NCBI GenBank assembly: GCA_910584285.1
Contig: CAJTYK010000010.1
Coordinates: 1-52,814 of the forward strand
DNA from: an uncultured Oscillospiraceae bacterium
GTDB taxonomy: Bacteria > Bacillota > Clostridia > Oscillospirales > Oscillospiraceae
Length of the DNA stretch: 52,814 bases
Direction of reading: 5' to 3'
The notes beneath the pieces are model-generated. The model had not been told where the DNA came from. It was given only the letters and a program-made list of their open reading frames with translations, and searched no databases. The position numbers were made by a program, and so were the translations under genes. Below are positions 50,247 to 52,814 of the stretch, in pieces. The stretch's first letter is position 1, and the number at the start of each line of letters is the position of its first letter.

Positions 50247-51362
50247 ATGGCAGACCTTGACACCGCCCTGCATGAGGCGCTGGATGCCTTTGACTTCGGT
50301 GCCCCAGTGGTGGGAGCCATCCGCTTCGGCCAGGGCCACATCAACGACACCTTCGTGGTACATACCCAGCCGGAAAACCTGTGCTGCCGCCGGTTTATCC
50401 TTCAGCGCATGAGCCCCGCCGCCTTCAAGCGGCCCGATCAGCTCATGGAAAACATCATCGGCGTCACCGACTACCTGGGCCGGGAGATCGAGAAGAACGG
50501 CGGCGACCGCAGTCGGGAGGCCCTGGAGGTGCTCCGCCCCAAAAACGGCCAGCCCTATTTCACCGACAGCCAGGGAGGTGCCTGGCGGCTGTATCCCTTT
50601 GTGGAGCACACCATCTGCTATCAGTCCGCCGAGACGCCTGAGCTGTTCGCCGCCTCCGGGCGGGCCTTCGGCCGCTTCCAGAAGCTGCTTCGGGACTACC
50701 CGGCGGACACCCTGTACGAGACCATCCCCCACTTCCACGACACCGAGGATCGGCTGGCCAAGCTGAAGGCGGCCATCGAGGCCGACCCCCTGGGCCGGGC
50801 GGCGGGCTGTCAGCCGGAGATCCAGTTCATGCTGGAGCGGGAGGCGGACTGTTCCGTAGCCCTGTCCGCCCTGCGGGCGGGGACGCTGCCTCTGCGGGTC
50901 ACCCACAACGACACCAAGCTGAACAACGTCCTTATGGACGACAAGACTGGCGAGGGCGTGTGCATCATCGACCTGGACACCGTCATGCCCGGCCTGTCCA
51001 TCAATGACTTCGGCGACTCCATCCGCTTCGGCGCCAACCACTGCGCCGAGGACGAGACGGATCTGTCCAAGGTGAACCTGGATCTGGATCTGTTTGCCGC
51101 CTACACCGAGGCCTTCCTCAGCGAGGCGGGGGACGCCCTCACCGACAGCGAGGTGGAGTACCTGCCCTGGGGGGCCAAGCTGATGACGCTGGAGTGCGGC
51201 ATCCGCTTCCTCACCGACTACCTGGTGGGGGACGTGTACTTCCACATCGCCCGGGAGAGCCACAACCTGGATCGCTGCCGCACCCAGTGCAAGCTGGTGG
51301 CCGATATGGAGGCCCACTGGAGCGAGCTGGAGGCCATCGTGGCAAAGTACCACAAGGGCTAA
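50247..51362 (+). CDS. N-acetylhexosamine 1-kinase-like phosphotransferase
   Basis: A 371-residue protein of the aminoglycoside phosphotransferase fold. A Gly-rich opening FGQGHINDTFVV is at about 28-39, the catalytic loop THNDTKLNNVLMDD near 221-234 and the metal-binding DLDTV near 243. This is the pattern of NahK/LnpB, which phosphorylates GlcNAc or GalNAc at C1, and of choline/homoserine kinases more widely. The gene lies 6 bp after the nucleotidyltransferase gene and in one unit with galE, which favours HexNAc kinase. Kinetic specificity cannot be read from sequence. Confidence 0.8.
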   Translation: MADLDTALHEALDAFDFGAPVVGAIRFGQGHINDTFVVHTQPENLCCRRFILQRMSPAAFKRPDQLMENIIGVTDYLGREIEKNGGDRSREALEVLRPKNGQPYFTDSQGGAWRLYPFVEHTICYQSAETPELFAASGRAFGRFQKLLRDYPADTLYETIPHFHDTEDRLAKLKAAIEADPLGRAAGCQPEIQFMLEREADCSVALSALRAGTLPLRVTHNDTKLNNVLMDDKTGEGVCIIDLDTVMPGLSINDFGDSIRFGANHCAEDETDLSKVNLDLDLFAAYTEAFLSEAGDALTDSEVEYLPWGAKLMTLECGIRFLTDYLVGDVYFHIARESHNLDRCRTQCKLVADMEAHWSELEAIVAKYHKG

Positions 51363-51377
51363 GTTTAAGAGTCATTA

Positions 51378-51424
51378 CGCACACGGGGCGTACGCCCCGT
51401 GTGCGCTTTGCCGTAAGGCAAAGC
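51378..51424. terminator. Two adjacent palindromes after the HexNAc kinase gene
   Basis: A perfect 28-bp palindrome (51378-51405) followed by an 8-bp hairpin (51405-51412 with 51417-51424). They fill the gap to the next gene. A T run is absent, so they may work as a strong hairpin terminator or a stabiliser. Confidence 0.6.
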
Positions 51425-51453
51425 GCCGGTATTTTTGAGAGGGGGGGCGCCAG

Positions 51454-52299
51454 TTGAACACGCTGTTTGACGAGACGCGGCTGCGTAGGCTCATCGCCAA
51501 CCTGGACACCCTCACCGGCGTGCCCGCCAACATCCTGGACGTCACCGGGCGGGACATTCAGCTGTTCAGCGGCCATCCCCCGTTCTGCCGCATCATCAAC
51601 GCCAGCCCCGAGGGCCACGCCCGCTGCGTGGCCTGCGACGCCTGGAAGGTAAACAGCTACACTGGCGATGGCGGGTTTCAGTATTACCGCTGCCACCTGG
51701 GCGTCTGCGAGGCCCTCATGCCCCTTTACAGCAAGGAGGAGCCCCTGGCCTGGTTAGTGTTCGGCTGCTACCTGGACGATTCCCCCGTGGAGGCACAGTG
51801 GGAGAACACCCGCCCCCTGCTGGACTGGTGGCCCGGAGATGTAGAGGAGCTGCGCCGGGCCTTTTTCCAGTTCCGACAGTGCTCCGGGGAGGAGCTGCGG
51901 GCCTATTCCGAAACCCTGGAGGCCCTGGCCGCTTATATCCGGCTGGAAGGCCTGATCCAATCCGCTGAGCAGAGCGATCTGGAGCGGCTGGAGCGCTACC
52001 TGGATCAGCACTACATGGAAAAGCTGTCCCTGGCCCAGCTCTCCCGACAGCTCCATATCGGCCGCACCAAGCTGTGCGCCCTGGCCAAGGAGCTGTCCGG
52101 CGGGCACACCCTGTCCTGGCTCATCGCCCAGCGGCGCATTGACGCGGCTAAGCGCCTGCTGATCCAGAGCAGCCTGCCTGTCTCCGCAGTGGCGGAGGCG
52201 GTGGGTATCAGCGACTATAACTATTTTTCCAAGGTGTTCCGCTCCGTAGCCGGCACCACCCCCAGCCAGTACCGGAAAAGCGCCCGCCCCGCCCCCTGA
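51454..52299 (+). CDS. PocR-domain AraC-family regulator
   Basis: A 281-residue protein. The N-terminal PocR-type sensory domain (about 5-150) has the characteristic cysteines in CRIINASPEGHARCVACDAW and YYRCHLGV. The C-terminal AraC DNA-binding domain is at about 180-278 (LSLAQLSRQLHIGRTKLCAL and PVSAVAEAVGISDYNYFSKV, then GTTPSQYRKS). It uses a TTG start with a GAGAGGGGGG site. It lies directly upstream of a sugar ABC binding protein gene, the normal position for its local activator. Confidence 0.87.
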   Translation: MNTLFDETRLRRLIANLDTLTGVPANILDVTGRDIQLFSGHPPFCRIINASPEGHARCVACDAWKVNSYTGDGGFQYYRCHLGVCEALMPLYSKEEPLAWLVFGCYLDDSPVEAQWENTRPLLDWWPGDVEELRRAFFQFRQCSGEELRAYSETLEALAAYIRLEGLIQSAEQSDLERLERYLDQHYMEKLSLAQLSRQLHIGRTKLCALAKELSGGHTLSWLIAQRRIDAAKRLLIQSSLPVSAVAEAVGISDYNYFSKVFRSVAGTTPSQYRKSARPAP

Positions 52300-52316
52300 C
52301 CCAATGACAAATTTTC

Positions 52317-52356
52317 AGAAAAATCGTACGAATTTTCATATTCGTACGATTTTTCT
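52317..52356 (+). terminator. A/T-rich hairpin after the PocR-AraC gene
   Basis: A perfect 16-bp stem (52317-52332 with 52341-52356) with an 8-nt loop. The stem ends in T5CT, so it can end the regulator transcript. Its CGTACG core is also symmetric and could be read as an operator for the next promoter. Confidence 0.75.
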
Positions 52357-52399
52357 ATAACCCGGACGTTTTCACCTATTTATTTGCAGAACGCCTAAG

Positions 52400-52405
52400 T
52401 ATAAT
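52400..52405 (+). promoter_or_regulatory. -10 box of the binding-protein promoter
   Basis: TATAAT at 52400-52405 with no good -35 at 16-18 bp. This is expected if an AraC activator is needed for transcription. Confidence 0.5.
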
Positions 52406-52516
52406 CAGTATCAACAGAGTACGTTTGTGAAATTTGCCAACGTACTCGGCCTCCTTTTTCCAGGCATTTCCGCCTGGACTGCGGGAGGAAGAACATCATT
52501 GAGAAGGAGAATGAAA

Positions 52517-52814
52517 ATGAAGAAGATTCTTGCACTGCTGCTGGCCCTGGCCATGGCGCTCTCTCTCGTGGCCTGCGCCAACAGCAACACCCCGGATCCC
52601 ACCAAGGATCCCAACGCCGGCACCCAGGAGACCCAGAAGCCCGCCGATCCCCAGCCCGCCGGTGACAAGATCGACATCAACGTCATCGCCGCCGAGTACG
52701 GCCAGAACACCAAGCAGTGGTGGGCCGACTTCCAGGACGAGTTCAACAAGACCTATGAGAACATCAACCTGGTGGTGGAGGTCGTGTCCTGGAACGACAT
52801 CTATACCGTGGTGA
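52517..52814 (+). CDS. Sugar ABC transporter substrate-binding lipoprotein, cut by the window end
   Basis: The first 99 residues are visible. The signal peptide MKKILALLLALAMALSLVAC ends in a lipobox Cys20. A Pro/Asp/Thr/Gln linker and the first strand and helix of a family 1 extracellular solute-binding protein (DINVIAAEYGQNTKQWW, then FQDEFNKTYENINLVVE) follow. The ATG at 52517 is seven bases from the AAGGAG site. The alternative ATG at 52511 is too close. Transport of an oligosaccharide is likely from the family and from the neighbouring PocR-AraC regulator. Confidence 0.82.
   Translation, partial: MKKILALLLALAMALSLVACANSNTPDPTKDPNAGTQETQKPADPQPAGDKIDINVIAAEYGQNTKQWWADFQDEFNKTYENINLVVEVVSWNDIYTVV

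Noticed and set aside
49332..51353. 673-codon minus-strand frame over the nucleotidyltransferase and kinase genes
   Set aside because: Both plus-strand genes show catalytic motifs and ribosome sites. The reverse frame is a GC-driven artefact.
1..52814. tRNA, rRNA or complete insertion sequence
   Set aside because: No cloverleaf with CCA end, no rRNA-like stretch and no intact transposase with terminal repeats could be recognised by eye. A tRNAscan-SE and Infernal run would settle this.

Overview
The window looks like a chromosomal segment of a GC-rich, low-motility gut Clostridia genome, most likely of the Oscillospiraceae type. The grounds are a DnaD/DnaC-like primosome pair, a T-box riboswitch, AGGAGG-type ribosome binding sites, consensus TTGACA/TATAAT promoters, a Gram-positive type IV pilus set without a secretin, KtrAB, and several mucin-sugar genes. 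Assignment to a genus is inference. No tRNA, rRNA, CRISPR array or intact mobile element was seen.

Layout. 92-5229: a LysR regulator diverging from a small-protein / cyclophilin-fold lipoprotein pair, a LysE-like fragment, an FtsX-type ABC permease with no ATPase beside it, and a second cyclophilin-fold lipoprotein. 5295-5676: the decayed C-terminus of a large serine recombinase. 5819-7793: dnaD-like and dnaC-like genes. 7840-11884 (minus): a tryptophan T-box riboswitch with a consensus promoter controlling trpX, a class I methyltransferase, trpY and trpZ. 12135-18926 (minus): a peptide-type ABC transporter operon (binding protein, two permeases, two ATPases) ending in a NanA-like lyase. It diverges from a YhcH/NanQ-like gene and a D-lyxose isomerase-like gene (19131-20288), which suggests uptake and breakdown of a sialic-acid-like sugar. 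20359-23178: an HTH protein of unknown role and an ABC-F ATPase.

23256-41435 (minus) is an 18 kb type IV pilus locus. In transcription order it has a 2512-residue prepilin-adhesin with GLUG-type repeats, three small pseudopilin-like proteins, PilB, PilT, PilC, two major-type pilins, PilD, PilM, PilN and PilO, then a terminator. A 48-codon gene on the plus strand interrupts it. Clusters of short perfect hairpins sit in the gaps around the two pilin genes, where protein dosage should differ most.

41647-47119 has a small Xre regulator, a LytTR response regulator and its histidine kinase, and KtrB/KtrA potassium uptake. The kinase carries a second transmembrane segment and an RsiV-like extracytoplasmic domain at its C-terminus, which is unusual. 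47153-52814 has an AraC regulator, galE, a sugar nucleotidyltransferase and an N-acetylhexosamine-1-kinase-like gene, then a PocR-AraC regulator and the start of a sugar ABC binding protein. The last block resembles a lacto-/galacto-N-biose salvage pathway without its phosphorylase in view. Together with the NanA/YhcH block it points to life on mucin or milk glycans.

The strongest leads for something new are the giant prepilin-adhesin, the kinase-RsiV fusion, and the methyltransferase placed inside a Trp T-box transporter operon.
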